In this document: positions 26,139 to 34,986 of the stretch, one piece after another
Numbering within the stretch: the first letter of the stretch is position 1
Layout of the letters: every line of letters begins with the position of its first letter
Assembly: GCF_018619475.1 (NCBI RefSeq)
Contig: NZ_JAHFZG010000002.1
Coordinates: forward strand, 62,001-126,000
Length of the DNA: 64,000 nucleotides
Direction of reading: 5' to 3'
From: Rhodomicrobium sp. Az07
Lineage (GTDB): Bacteria; Pseudomonadota; Alphaproteobacteria; Rhizobiales; Rhodomicrobiaceae
Made by a program: the position numbers and the translations under genes
The notes under the pieces: generated by a model
What the model was told of the DNA's origin: nothing
Database searches by the model: none
What the model saw: only the letters and a program-made list of their open reading frames with translations

Positions 26139-26490
26139 GAAACCTCTTTGTGTCAGTCACGGCCATGTGTGCCGTTCCCATCCCGTGGAAGCGGACCGGA
26201 AGCTTTACCACCCGGCACACAGCCGCCTGGAAACCCAAATCCGAAACCACATCAGAAACCCAGGCTTTGCTTGTGCCGTCCGAATCCGCAGCCGTTCAGA
26301 AGCCCGCCGCGACGCCTGACGAACCGTGTTCGGGACACTAGCTTCTGGCACGAAATTCTGCCATCGCTAAAAAGGAATATTAAGGCATTGCCATGTCGCC
26401 GCAAGATGCACTGTGAAGCATCTGCCGGGTCGGCGTGTGAGTTTTCCCGCACCTGCGGTCCGGTCCCGGATCGCCACCATCGGAGGATTT
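26139..26490. other. Intergenic region between olsB-like and yqhA-like genes
   Basis: About 350 nt containing the promoters of the divergent olsB-like and yqhA-like genes. The ORFs here look random. No RNA element was recognised. Confidence 0.45.
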
Positions 26491-27054
26491 ATGAAGCGCA
26501 TAGAAAACGCTCTGGAGTCAGGGATTTTTGCGAGCCGCTGGATGCTCGCGCCCTTCTATCTCGGCCTTGTGGTGTCGCTGGCGCTGCTCCTCGTGACGTT
26601 CGTGCGCGAGTTCGTCAAGTTCGCGCCCGAGGTATTGGCGGGCGCGGAAACCGGCAAGGTGATCGTCACCGTGCTGTCTCTCGTCGACATCGTGATGGTG
26701 GCCAATCTCGTGCTCATCATCGTCTTCGCGGGCTATGAGATTTTTGTCTCGAAGATGCACATCAAGGACCACGAGGACCGGCCGGACTGGATGGGCCACA
26801 TCACGTTTTCCGACCTCAAGATCAAGCTGATGGGCACCATCGTCGCCATCTCGGGCATCGAGCTTCTGAAGACCTTCGTGAACATAAAGAACGTCAATCA
26901 GGAAGAAATCATCTGGCGGCTCGTGCTGCATCTCACGTTCGTCGTTTCGGGCGTTCTCTTCGCCGTCATGGACCGCATGTCGGACAGCCATCACAAGGTG
27001 GAAGAGTTGGAAGCGGAAAAATATCGGCCCCACAAGGACACCCCTTCATCCTGA
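26491..27054 (+). CDS. YqhA/UPF0114 family membrane protein
   Basis: A 187-residue inner-membrane protein with four apparent helices. The family signature is visible: RWMLAPFYLGLVVSLALLL, then VLSLVDIVMVANLVLIIVFAGYE, SDLKIKLMGTIVAISGIELLK and the C-terminal HLTFVVSGVLFAVMDRMS. Members are conserved in proteobacteria but uncharacterised. The start at 26491 has a perfect GGAGG seven bases upstream; the longer frame from 26413 adds nothing family-like. Confidence 0.9.
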   Translation: MKRIENALESGIFASRWMLAPFYLGLVVSLALLLVTFVREFVKFAPEVLAGAETGKVIVTVLSLVDIVMVANLVLIIVFAGYEIFVSKMHIKDHEDRPDWMGHITFSDLKIKLMGTIVAISGIELLKTFVNIKNVNQEEIIWRLVLHLTFVVSGVLFAVMDRMSDSHHKVEELEAEKYRPHKDTPSS

Positions 27055-27116
27055 AGCGCCGCGATTGATCGTTTGTAGAGCTTGTCCGGAGCCTGAAGGT
27101 GTGCGATACGACGACC

Positions 27117-27239
27117 ATGGAATTCACAATGGCCATGACTGTCGCGCATTTTTCGGGCTTCCGGGCTTTCGCTCCGGCCCGTGCCAGCGCACGCATGCGC
27201 CCCGCGACGAGCGGCCTTCTTCTCCTTATCTGCCCCTGA
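27117..27239 (+). CDS. Leu-rich leader peptide of the leuA attenuator
   Basis: A short open frame of 40 codons or fewer ending SGLLLLICP then TGA (27237-27239). Four consecutive Leu codons (CTT CTT CTC CTT, 27216-27227) and an Ile codon come just before the stop. Possible starts are ATG 27117, 27129 (best spacing from a GGA) or 27195. The position right before an attenuator hairpin set and 115 nt upstream of leuA identifies it as a leucine-sensing leader peptide: ribosome stalling at the Leu run would free the antiterminator. Confidence 0.8.
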   Translation: MEFTMAMTVAHFSGFRAFAPARASARMRPATSGLLLLICP

Positions 27240-27315
27240 GCGCTGACGGTCCGGCGAACGGGCGAGCGCTTGGGGGTTAAAACCCGGGCGCTCCATTAGA
27301 GGTCTTGCCCGGTTT
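27239..27315 (+). promoter_or_regulatory. Transcription attenuator of leuA
   Basis: Three mutually exclusive stems can be drawn. Stem 1:2 pairs AGCGCT (27239-27244) with AGCGCT (27265-27270). Stem 2:3 pairs GAGCGC... (27264-27278) with ...GCGCTC (27283-27293) around GGTTAAAACC. Stem 3:4, the terminator, pairs CCGGGC (27284-27289) with GCCCGG (27307-27312) followed by TTT. This is classical amino-acid attenuation; stem 2:3 would be the antiterminator formed when ribosomes stall on the upstream Leu codons. Confidence 0.75.
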
Positions 27316-27353
27316 GTGATATGCTCCACACATCCAGGTAAGGACTCCTTTAT

Positions 27354-28949
27354 ATGACCGTTTCCAATTCCCCCGCTTCCGCGGCCGCGTCCGCCCCCCG
27401 CTCCGAAAAAGACCGCATCCTGATCTTCGACACAACGCTGCGCGACGGCGAGCAGTGTCCCGGCGCGACCATGAACTTCGAAGAGAAGATGCAGGTCGCC
27501 GAAATTCTCGACGAGATGGGCGTCGACATTATCGAGGCCGGCTTTCCGGCCGCGTCGGTGGGCGACTTCGAATCCGTCGCCGAGATCGCGAGGCGCTCGA
27601 AAAATGCCGTGATCGCCGGGTTGGCGCGCGCCAACCCGAAGGACATCGACCGCGCGGGCGAGGCGGTACGCCACGCGAAGCGCGGCCGCATTCACACCTT
27701 CATCGGCACCTCGCCGTTGCACCGGCAATACCAACTGCAAATGAGCGCCGAGCAGGTCTACGACGCCGTGGTGACATCTGTCACCCGCGCGCGCAATCTG
27801 ATCGACGACGTGGAATGGTCGGCGATGGACGCGACGCGCACCGAGCCCGATTATCTGTGCCGCGTGGTTGAAGCCGCGATCAAGGCGGGCGCGACCACGA
27901 TCAATATCCCCGACACGGTCGGCTACACGGTGCCCGACGAGTTCGTGGACATCATCACCATGCTGAAGGAACGCGTTCCGGGCGCTGACGATGTGATCTT
28001 CTCCACGCATTGCCATAACGATCTGGGCCTGGCGGTCGCGAACAGCCTGGCGGGCGTGAAAGCGGGCGCGCGGCAGATCGAATGCACGATCAACGGCCTC
28101 GGCGAGCGCGCGGGCAACGCGGCGCTGGAAGAGGTCGTGATGGCGATCAAGACGCGCAACGACGTGATGCCGTACTGGACCAACATCGACACCACGATGA
28201 TCGCGCGCGCCTCGCGCCTCGTCTCGGCAGTGACCGCGTTCCCGGTGCAGTACAACAAGGCCATCGTCGGCAAGAACGCGTTCGCCCACGAGTCCGGCAT
28301 CCATCAGGACGGCGTGCTGAAAAACGCGTCGACCTATGAAATCATGACGCCGGAAAGCGTCGGCGTGCGCGCAAGCTCGCTCGTCATGGGCAAGCACTCA
28401 GGTCGCCATGCCTTCCGCGAGAAGCTGCGCGATCTGGGCTACGAGCTGGGCGACAACGCGTTCGAGGATGCGTTCGTGCGTTTCAAGGCGCTGGCCGACC
28501 GCAAGAAGCATGTCTACGACGAGGACATTGAGGCGCTGGTCGATCAGGAAATCGCGCAGGCGCACGACCGCGTGAAGGTGGTGGCGCTCATGGTGATCGC
28601 CGGAACGACGGGACCGCAGAAGGCGACGATCACGCTGGAAGTCAACGGCAAGCAGGAAACGGCGGAAGCGACGGGCGACGGTCCGGTCGACGCCACCTTC
28701 AACGCGATCAAGGCCATCGTTCCGCACGAGGCGCGGCTGCCGCTGTATCAGGTGCATGCCGTGACCGAAGGCACCGATGCGCAGGCCGAAGTCAGCGTGC
28801 GGCTGGAAGAGAACGGCAAGACCGTCACCGGGCGCGGCGCGGATACGGATACGATGGTCGCCTCGGCACGCGCGTATGTGTCGGCGCTGAACAAGCTCGC
28901 CATCAAGCGCGACCGCGTGCATGCGCAGTCGGGCGGCACGGCGGCGTAA
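27354..28949 (+). CDS. leuA: 2-isopropylmalate synthase
   Basis: A 531-residue first enzyme of leucine synthesis, condensing acetyl-CoA with 2-oxoisovalerate. The HMGL-type TIM barrel shows ILIFDTTLRDGEQCPGATMN (substrate and metal Asp, Arg), TFIGTSPLHRQYQ, and STHCHNDLGLAVANSLAGV with the metal-binding His-x-His. FAHESGIHQDGVLKN and GKHSGRHAFREKL follow. The C-terminal ~120 residues form the LeuA allosteric domain for leucine feedback. AAGGACTCC precedes the ATG. Besides feedback inhibition, expression is probably controlled by the leader peptide and attenuator upstream. Confidence 0.97.
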   Translation: MTVSNSPASAAASAPRSEKDRILIFDTTLRDGEQCPGATMNFEEKMQVAEILDEMGVDIIEAGFPAASVGDFESVAEIARRSKNAVIAGLARANPKDIDRAGEAVRHAKRGRIHTFIGTSPLHRQYQLQMSAEQVYDAVVTSVTRARNLIDDVEWSAMDATRTEPDYLCRVVEAAIKAGATTINIPDTVGYTVPDEFVDIITMLKERVPGADDVIFSTHCHNDLGLAVANSLAGVKAGARQIECTINGLGERAGNAALEEVVMAIKTRNDVMPYWTNIDTTMIARASRLVSAVTAFPVQYNKAIVGKNAFAHESGIHQDGVLKNASTYEIMTPESVGVRASSLVMGKHSGRHAFREKLRDLGYELGDNAFEDAFVRFKALADRKKHVYDEDIEALVDQEIAQAHDRVKVVALMVIAGTTGPQKATITLEVNGKQETAEATGDGPVDATFNAIKAIVPHEARLPLYQVHAVTEGTDAQAEVSVRLEENGKTVTGRGADTDTMVASARAYVSALNKLAIKRDRVHAQSGGTAA

Positions 28950-29070
28950 CATCGCCGGAATGTGAGCGCCGCTCGCCTGAGCCGCGCAACAATTGCAGCC
29001 GGGACAGGGCACAAAGCCGCGTCCCGGCTGTTCGACCTTCGCTGTAAACCCGCGAAGGAGACTCCCGGCG

Positions 29071-29727
29071 ATGCTCGTGAGACGGCTGACCGCAATCCTC
29101 ATCGCCGCCTTGTGCATGGCAGCGCTCGCCATCCAGCTTCATCTCGCGATCGAGCGCGCTCATCCGACCGGTCACAGCATCGGCGGCGCAATCCTCAACT
29201 ACCTCAGCTATTTCACCATCCTGACCAATCTCGCCATCGCGGCCTTGCTCGGCGCGACCGCCGCGAACGCTTCGGACGCGCGCATCTGGAACCGGCCATC
29301 TGCGAACACGGCGCTCGCCGTCTATATCATCGTCGTCGCCACGGTTTACGCGACGCTCCTTCGACATCTCTACGCGCCAGCGGGCATCGAGTTTCTGGCC
29401 GAGCGAATGCTTCACCTCGTGATTCCGGCTCTTTTCGTCGGCTACTGGTTCATTCTCATTCCCAAGGGAACGCTTCGGCTCAGGGATCAGTTGGGCTGGC
29501 TCGTCCTCCCGGCGGTCTTCTTCGTCTGGACGCTCGTTCACGGAGCTTTGACGAGCTTCTATCCCTACCCGTTCCTGAACGCAGCGGAGCGCGGTTACGC
29601 CAGCGTGTTATGGAGCGGCTTATTGTTTTCCGTACTTTTTCTGACACTGGGGACGGTTCTCATCATAGTCGACTGGCTGATGGGCTCGCTTCAGAACCGC
29701 TGGTCGGGTGAGGTGCCGACCGCGTGA
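29071..29727 (+). CDS. Pr6Pr-family integral membrane protein
   Basis: A 218-residue polytopic membrane protein with six to seven helices: LTAILIAALCMAALAIQLHL, a conserved NYLSYFTILTNLAIAALLG, LHLVIPALFVGYWFILIPKG, and SFYPYPFLN near the end. The S-Y-F-T-I-x-T-N motif and the order of helices fit the FAR-17a/AIG1-like Pr6Pr family, of unknown function in bacteria. ATG at 29071 has GAAGGAG upstream. It is downstream of leuA by 120 nt and may share its transcript, but is not expected to act in leucine synthesis. Confidence 0.85.
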   Translation: MLVRRLTAILIAALCMAALAIQLHLAIERAHPTGHSIGGAILNYLSYFTILTNLAIAALLGATAANASDARIWNRPSANTALAVYIIVVATVYATLLRHLYAPAGIEFLAERMLHLVIPALFVGYWFILIPKGTLRLRDQLGWLVLPAVFFVWTLVHGALTSFYPYPFLNAAERGYASVLWSGLLFSVLFLTLGTVLIIVDWLMGSLQNRWSGEVPTA

Positions 29728-29873
29728 CAATCCAGACGCACACCGAATTGTAACTGCGCCGGCCTTATGGACCTTATAGAGAAACCCTTTAGTGAAGGCG
29801 TCCCCTGGTTGTGTACGTCGCGATGCGAATCCGCCGCTCCGATCATGACGCCGAAACGAAGAGAAGGCTTAAC

Positions 29874-31472
29874 ATGACGCGTCGAGCTACGGCTGGGGGG
29901 GCCCGTCCCATGAATGATCCGCTTCGTACATCCTTCGCCCGCTGGCGTGACCTTGCACTATTCTCATGCCTCTCCGTTGCCTTGCTCGCGCCGCTGGATT
30001 CCGCCGAAGCGCGAAAGAGATACCGGTCCTACGATGGTCAGAGGAAGAAGGTGGAAGTCCCCGCCCCCGCACCGCTGAACCGCCCGCTTTTCTTCGTCGT
30101 GAACATCGGCAAGCAACGCATCACCGCGTACTCGAACGACGGCATCTATGCACAGGCGCCGATATCGTCGGGCTCGCGCGGACACGCGACGCCAACCGGC
30201 ATCTTCAACATCATTCAGAAAAACAGGCATCACCGCTCGAACATCTACAGCGGCGCACCGATGCCGTTCATGCAGCGGCTGACCTGGTCCGGCGTCGCGA
30301 TGCATCAGGGCGCTTTGCCGGGCTATCCCGCGAGCCATGGCTGTATCCGTCTGCCCTACGCTTTCGCGAGCCGGATGTTTAACGCGACCGAGGGCACCGA
30401 GCGGGTGATCGTGGCCAAGGACGATGTGGTGCCGATGCCGTTCTCCCATGCGAAGCTGCCGGAACCCGCGATGATGCAGGCTCCGGGGAGCGAGCAGGTC
30501 GCGTCGATTTCCGGCCGCATGCTGGCGAACGCGGTTAACGTGGCGGAACGCAGTTCGGAAGATGCACAAAGGATCGATGTCAAGGCGGAGGCACCGGACA
30601 ACGCCGATGCAACCGGCAAGCTTCTCAATCCGCGCGAATACGCCCTCGCCATGAGGAAGATTGCCGCCAAGACCGCCGATGATGCCGAACGCGCGGCGAG
30701 CCCCGCCCGCCGCGCGGTTGAAGCGCGCGTGCAGGAGCAACGCGTTGCCGCGACAGACCTTCGCAAGGCGATGGTCGCGCTGTCCGTCGCCAATCGACGT
30801 CTCGATGCAGCAGAGCGCCGCCTGAGCCGCGTCCCGGAGGCGAAGCGCCCCCAAGCCGAAGCGGCCAAAGCCGAAGCCGAGGCGAAGGTCAGCGCGGCGC
30901 AGACGCAGGTGGAGGCCGCCGAGCGCGCCAGGGCGGAGAAGGACGAGGCCGCCGCCGAAGCGATGAAGGCATTCCGCCAACTGGATGACACACGCTCTCA
31001 GGCCGCGAACGGCACGCTGTTCTGGAAGCGCAGGCTCGCGCCGGTTTCCGTCTTCATCAGCCGCAAGACTCAGCGGCTTCATGTTCGCCAGAACTACATC
31101 AAGGTGTTCGATGTGCCGATTACCATCCGCGATCCCGGCAAACCGCTCGGTACGCATCTCTACATGGCCATGCAACCTGCCAGCGGGAGCGCCGACAACG
31201 ATCCCAAGCTTCGCTGGCTTTCCATGACGCTTTCCGAGTCGAGCGAAGACCCCGCGGACCGGCGCACGCGCCGCCGCAAGGGCAAGGCGGAACAGCCGCG
31301 TCCCGCGCCGAATGTCTCGGCCTCCGCCGCGCTCGACCGCATCGAGATCCCGGAAGAGGTCGAAGACAAGATTTCGGAAATGCTCTGGGCCGGCGGCTCG
31401 ATCATCGTTTCGGATTCCGGGATCAGCAACGAAACCGGCGAGTATACGGATTTCGTCATCCTCACGCGCTGA
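29874..31472 (+). CDS. L,D-transpeptidase with coiled-coil insert and second degenerate YkuD-like region
   Basis: A 532-residue exported protein (hydrophobic LALFSCLSVALLAP, cleavage near AEA). An N-terminal YkuD domain starts at FFVVNIGKQRITAYS and carries the catalytic motif MHQGALPGYPASHGCIRLP (Cys in SHGC), the signature of enzymes making 3-3 peptidoglycan cross-links or attaching proteins to it. A long Ala/Glu/Lys/Arg coiled coil follows (about residues 250-390). The C-terminal part, VFISRKTQRLHVRQNYIK then PITIRDPGKPLGTHLYMA, looks like the first half of a second YkuD domain but lacks an SHGC motif, so it is probably a binding or structural module. Start at 29874 with AAGG upstream. Confidence 0.88.
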   Translation: MTRRATAGGARPMNDPLRTSFARWRDLALFSCLSVALLAPLDSAEARKRYRSYDGQRKKVEVPAPAPLNRPLFFVVNIGKQRITAYSNDGIYAQAPISSGSRGHATPTGIFNIIQKNRHHRSNIYSGAPMPFMQRLTWSGVAMHQGALPGYPASHGCIRLPYAFASRMFNATEGTERVIVAKDDVVPMPFSHAKLPEPAMMQAPGSEQVASISGRMLANAVNVAERSSEDAQRIDVKAEAPDNADATGKLLNPREYALAMRKIAAKTADDAERAASPARRAVEARVQEQRVAATDLRKAMVALSVANRRLDAAERRLSRVPEAKRPQAEAAKAEAEAKVSAAQTQVEAAERARAEKDEAAAEAMKAFRQLDDTRSQAANGTLFWKRRLAPVSVFISRKTQRLHVRQNYIKVFDVPITIRDPGKPLGTHLYMAMQPASGSADNDPKLRWLSMTLSESSEDPADRRTRRRKGKAEQPRPAPNVSASAALDRIEIPEEVEDKISEMLWAGGSIIVSDSGISNETGEYTDFVILTR

Positions 31473-31502
31473 CGCTTTCAGCCGGCGAACGCATCGATGA
31501 AA

Positions 31503-31530
31503 GCCGCGTGCGTCCCACGCGGCTTTTTTT
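31503..31530 (+). terminator. Rho-independent terminator
   Basis: A perfect 8-bp stem, GCCGCGTG (31503-31510) with CACGCGGC (31516-31523), a 5-nt loop and a run of seven T. It lies 30 nt after the L,D-transpeptidase stop. Confidence 0.93.
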
Positions 31531-31647
31531 CGCGTCCGGTCGTCAATTGCCTCCCCTAATTACGCCTTTCGGAGCGGGCGGGCTCTCCCCTTCTTGACCC
31601 GCGGATTCAGCGCGGGCAAATAGAGGAAGCATTGCGCGGAGGCTCCC

Positions 31648-32682
31648 ATGGCAGCGACCAAGACCCCATCGAAATTTTTCACGGCGCTCGCGGCGGGTGC
31701 TCCGGCCCCGTTCGTCGAAAAGCCCGTCCGCCTCGAACGGATGATTCACTTCGTCGCGCCGCATGTGGAGAAGATCCGCGCGAAGGTGCCGGACCTCATC
31801 AGGCAGGTCGACGTGGTTCTCGGCAACCTTGAGGACGCGATCCCCGCGACCGAGAAGGAAGCCGCGCGCAAGGGCTTCATCAAGCTCGCGCAGGAGAACG
31901 AGTTCGGCAAGACGGGGCTCTGGACGCGAATCAACGCGCTGAACAGCCCCTGGGTGCTCGACGACATCGTCGAAATCATGGGTGCGGTCGGCGACAAGCT
32001 CGACGTGATCATGCTGCCGAAGGTGGAAGGCCCGTGGGACATCCACTACCTCGACCAGTTGCTCGCCCAGCTCGAAGCGAAGCACGGCATCAAGAAGCCG
32101 GTCATGATCCACGCGCTGCTTGAGACGGCGGAAGGCGTGGCGAATGTCGATCTCATCGCGGGCGCCAGCCCTCGCATGCACGGCATGAGCCTCGGGCCCG
32201 CGGACCTCGCCGCGAGCCGCGCCATGAAGACGACGCGCGTCGGGGGCGGCCATCCGTCCTACGGCGTGCTGGCGGACGCGGCGGGCGACGCGGCCCGCGC
32301 CTTCTACCAGCAGGATCTGTGGCACTACACCGTCGGCCGCATGGTCGACGCCTGCGCGACCTACGGCCTCAAGCCCTTCTACGGCCCGTTCGGCGATTTC
32401 TCCGACACGGCGGCGTGCGAAGCGCAATTCCGCAACGCCTTCCTTCAGGGCTGCGCGGGGGCATGGACCTTGCATCCCTCGCAGATCGAGATCGCGCGTC
32501 GCGTGTTCACGCCGGACCCGGCCGAGGCGGCTTTCGCCCGGCGCATCCTCGAAGCCATGCCGGACGGCACGGGCGCGGTAATGGTGGACGGCAAGATGCA
32601 GGACGATGCGACGTGGAAACAGGCGAAGGTGATCGTCGACCTCGCGAACCTCGTCGACGCGAAGGACGGCACGTCCCAGTGA
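31648..32682 (+). CDS. HpcH/HpaI aldolase family protein, malyl-CoA lyase-like
   Basis: A 344-residue TIM-barrel C-C lyase of the CitE/malyl-CoA lyase superfamily. Key segments: [15 protein letters not shown] (metal-binding Glu/Asp region), [53 protein letters not shown] and GPFGDFSD, then [25 protein letters not shown] and the HPSQI segment are shared with L-malyl-CoA/beta-methylmalyl-CoA lyases and (3S)-malyl-CoA thioesterases of Rhodobacter and Methylobacterium, but the N-terminus diverges, so the substrate is uncertain. GGAGGCTCCC precedes the start. It is followed by hspQ. Confidence 0.85.
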   Translation: MAATKTPSKFFTALAAGAPAPFVEKPVRLERMIHFVAPHVEKIRAKVPDLIRQVDVVLGNLEDAIPATEKEAARKGFIKLAQENEFGKTGLWTRINALNSPWVLDDIVEIMGAVGDKLDVIMLPKVEGPWDIHYLDQLLAQLEAKHGIKKPVMIHALLETAEGVANVDLIAGASPRMHGMSLGPADLAASRAMKTTRVGGGHPSYGVLADAAGDAARAFYQQDLWHYTVGRMVDACATYGLKPFYGPFGDFSDTAACEAQFRNAFLQGCAGAWTLHPSQIEIARRVFTPDPAEAAFARRILEAMPDGTGAVMVDGKMQDDATWKQAKVIVDLANLVDAKDGTSQ

Positions 32683-32755
32683 CGGTGTGACATCTTGTAG
32701 CCCGGAAGCATGAGTGCGAAGTTTTTGAAGGATGCGGGAAGAACTCAATAACGCC

Positions 32756-33088
32756 ATGGTGAAGGAAAGGCGCGCGCGGTTTTCCATCGGGGAAGTCGTG
32801 AAGCATCGCTTTTTCCCATTTCGGGGAATCATCTTCGACGTCGACCCCGAATTCGCCAACACAGACGAGTGGTGGCTTGCCATTCCGGAGGATATTCGCC
32901 CGGAGAAGGATCAGCCGTTCTATCATCTGCTTGCCGAAAACGAAGAGACCGAATACGTCGCCTATGTCTCCGAGCAGAACCTGCTGCCGGACGACAGCGG
33001 CGAGCCGCTGCGCCATCCCCAACTCGAAGAGTTGTTCGACGAGCTGGAAAACGGCGGCTATCGCTTTCGTGGGCCTGGCGCGAACTAA
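32756..33088 (+). CDS. hspQ: Heat shock protein HspQ
   Basis: About 110 residues. Contains RFSIGEVVKHRFFPFRGIIF, NTDEWWLAIPE and KDQPFYHLLAENEE, then YVAYVSEQNLLPDDSGEPL, matching the HspQ family (hemimethylated-DNA-binding, YccV-like fold). In enterobacteria HspQ is a Lon protease specificity enhancer. The start at 32756 (MVKERRARFSIG) is chosen because family members begin only a few residues before the F-x-IG motif; an upstream ATG at 32732 would add eight residues. It lies 73 nt after the aldolase gene. Confidence 0.92.
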   Translation: MVKERRARFSIGEVVKHRFFPFRGIIFDVDPEFANTDEWWLAIPEDIRPEKDQPFYHLLAENEETEYVAYVSEQNLLPDDSGEPLRHPQLEELFDELENGGYRFRGPGAN

Positions 33089-33140
33089 GGCCGCCTGTCG
33101 GGGCGGCGCGCGCGACCGGCGGCGTGGAGCGGCGCTGCGA

Positions 33141-34769
33141 TCAGGCCGCCATCGCCGCATCGTCCGAGTCCGACGACGACGCCACCGCGCCCGACAGGAT
33201 CATATCCGCCGCTTTCTCCGCGATCATCATTGTCGGCGCGTTGGTGTTGCCGCTGATCAGTCGCGGCATGATCGAGGCGTCCACCACGCGCAAGCCCTCA
33301 AGCCCGCGCACGCGCAGCGTTTCGTCCACCACCGCCATGTCGTCCTGCCCCATCTTGCAGGTGCCGATCGGGTGATAGATCGTCTCGGCCGTGCGGCGAT
33401 TGTAGTCGTCGATCTCGGCGTCGGTGCGTACCGTGTCGCCCGGCTGGAATTCCTCGCCGCGATACGGGTCGAATGCGGCTTGCGCAAACACCTCGCGCAG
33501 CATCTTGAAGCCGTCGCGGAGCGTGCGCAGGTCCGCGTCGTTTTGCAGGTAGTTCGGCTGGATCGCCGGATGCGCCAGCGGGTCCGCCGACTTCAGCACG
33601 ATTTCGCCGCGCGCATGCGGACGCTGCACGTTGTAATAGCCCATATAGCCGTGGCGCTGGATCATCTTGCGCCCGTGATCGGCATAGAGGATCGCCGCGA
33701 AGTGATATTGAACGTCCGGCGCCACCACCTCGGGCCGCGTCTTGAGGAAGGCGAGCGATTCGAGCCCCACGATCGACGCCGGGCCTTTGTGCGTCATCAA
33801 ATAATAGGCGACGTGCCGCAGGAGCGCGCTCGGCTTCACGATGTTGTAGTAAGATACGGGCTGCCTGCAATTATGCTTGATCGCTCCGTGGATGTGGTCC
33901 TGAAGGTTCTTGCCGACGCCCGGCAGATGATGCACCGGCTCGATGCCGTGCGGCGCGATTTCGTCCGCCGGGCCGATGCCTGAGAGCAGCAGAAGTTGCG
34001 GCGAATTGATTGCGCCCCCCGACACGATCACCTCGCGCGCGGCGCGAAGGGTGCGCTTTTCGCGGCCTTGCGCATATTCGACGCCCACCGCGCGGCCGCC
34101 CTCGACGATGATCCGCGTCGCCTGCGCCCGCGTGATCACGGTCAGGTTCGGCCGGTCGATCACCGGCTTCAGATAGCACACGGCGGCGCTTGCGCGGCGT
34201 CCGTTCGACACCGTGCAATCGATGGGGCCGAAGCCTTCCTGCGATGCGCCGTTGAAATCGTCGGTGTAGGGGTGGCCCGCCTGCTGGCCCGCCTCGATCC
34301 ACGCCACGTTCAGCGGGTTGACGACGCCCGGCCGCGACACCTTCAGCGGACCCTCGCCGCCATGATACTCATTCGCGCCGCCCGCATAGTTTTCCGACTT
34401 CCGGAAATATGGCAGCACGTCGTCCCAGGCCCAGCCGCGATTGCCGATTTGCGCCCACGTGTCGTAGTCGCTCGGCACGCCGCGAATATAGATCATGGCG
34501 TTGACGGAGCTTGAGCCGCCGAGCACCTTCCCGCGCGGCCAATAGAGGCGCCGCCCATGAAGGCCCGCCTGCGGCTCGGTATGATAGCCCCAGTCGACCC
34601 AGCCGGTTCGCATCAGGCCCGCATAGCCCGACGGCATGTGGATGAGGAAGTTCTTGTCGCGCCCGCCCGCTTCAAGAAGCGCCACCTTGACGGCCGGGTC
34701 GGACGACAAGCGGTTTGCGAGCACGCAGCCCGCCGAGCCGCCGCCCGCGATGATATAATCGTAGCCCAT
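33141..34769 (-). CDS. GMC-family oxidoreductase (choline/alcohol dehydrogenase-like)
   Basis: A 542-residue FAD-dependent glucose-methanol-choline oxidoreductase. FAD site YDYIIAGGGSAGCVLANRLS; GMC signature 1 in PRGKVLGGSSSVNAMIYIRG; signature 2 in SGGAINSPQLLLLSGIGPA; the catalytic His region ETIYHPIGTCKMG; and the C-terminal ISGNTNAPTMMIAEKAADMI. It oxidises an alcohol to an aldehyde; choline is one option, but the absence of betB/betI nearby argues against a betaine pathway and favours a broad alcohol substrate. The last ~15 residues are Ser/Asp/Ala-rich. It is divergent from the PabBC gene and convergent with hspQ. Confidence 0.93.
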   Translation of the reverse strand: MGYDYIIAGGGSAGCVLANRLSSDPAVKVALLEAGGRDKNFLIHMPSGYAGLMRTGWVDWGYHTEPQAGLHGRRLYWPRGKVLGGSSSVNAMIYIRGVPSDYDTWAQIGNRGWAWDDVLPYFRKSENYAGGANEYHGGEGPLKVSRPGVVNPLNVAWIEAGQQAGHPYTDDFNGASQEGFGPIDCTVSNGRRASAAVCYLKPVIDRPNLTVITRAQATRIIVEGGRAVGVEYAQGREKRTLRAAREVIVSGGAINSPQLLLLSGIGPADEIAPHGIEPVHHLPGVGKNLQDHIHGAIKHNCRQPVSYYNIVKPSALLRHVAYYLMTHKGPASIVGLESLAFLKTRPEVVAPDVQYHFAAILYADHGRKMIQRHGYMGYYNVQRPHARGEIVLKSADPLAHPAIQPNYLQNDADLRTLRDGFKMLREVFAQAAFDPYRGEEFQPGDTVRTDAEIDDYNRRTAETIYHPIGTCKMGQDDMAVVDETLRVRGLEGLRVVDASIMPRLISGNTNAPTMMIAEKAADMILSGAVASSSDSDDAAMAA

Positions 34770-34986
34770 GTTTCCTCCGAGCTTATGTATCTTTTTCGTT
34801 CAGATTGCTCCCCGGACGGGCCGCGCGCAAGCCCCCGCACCCTGAGCGGCGTCTTCGCCTTTAGCTGTGTTCTTCGCTTGAGCTGTGTGTCCTTCGCTTG
34901 CGAAACCTGTTTGCAGCGGCCGGTTGCGTTGATACGCTCCAGCAACATCTCCGAAGCCTCAGGATCGCCCGCTGTACGCCCGCGCC

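Noticed and set aside
33141-34769. Assignment as betA (choline dehydrogenase)
   Set aside because: GMC enzymes are hard to tell apart by sequence, and no betB, betI or transporter gene is nearby.
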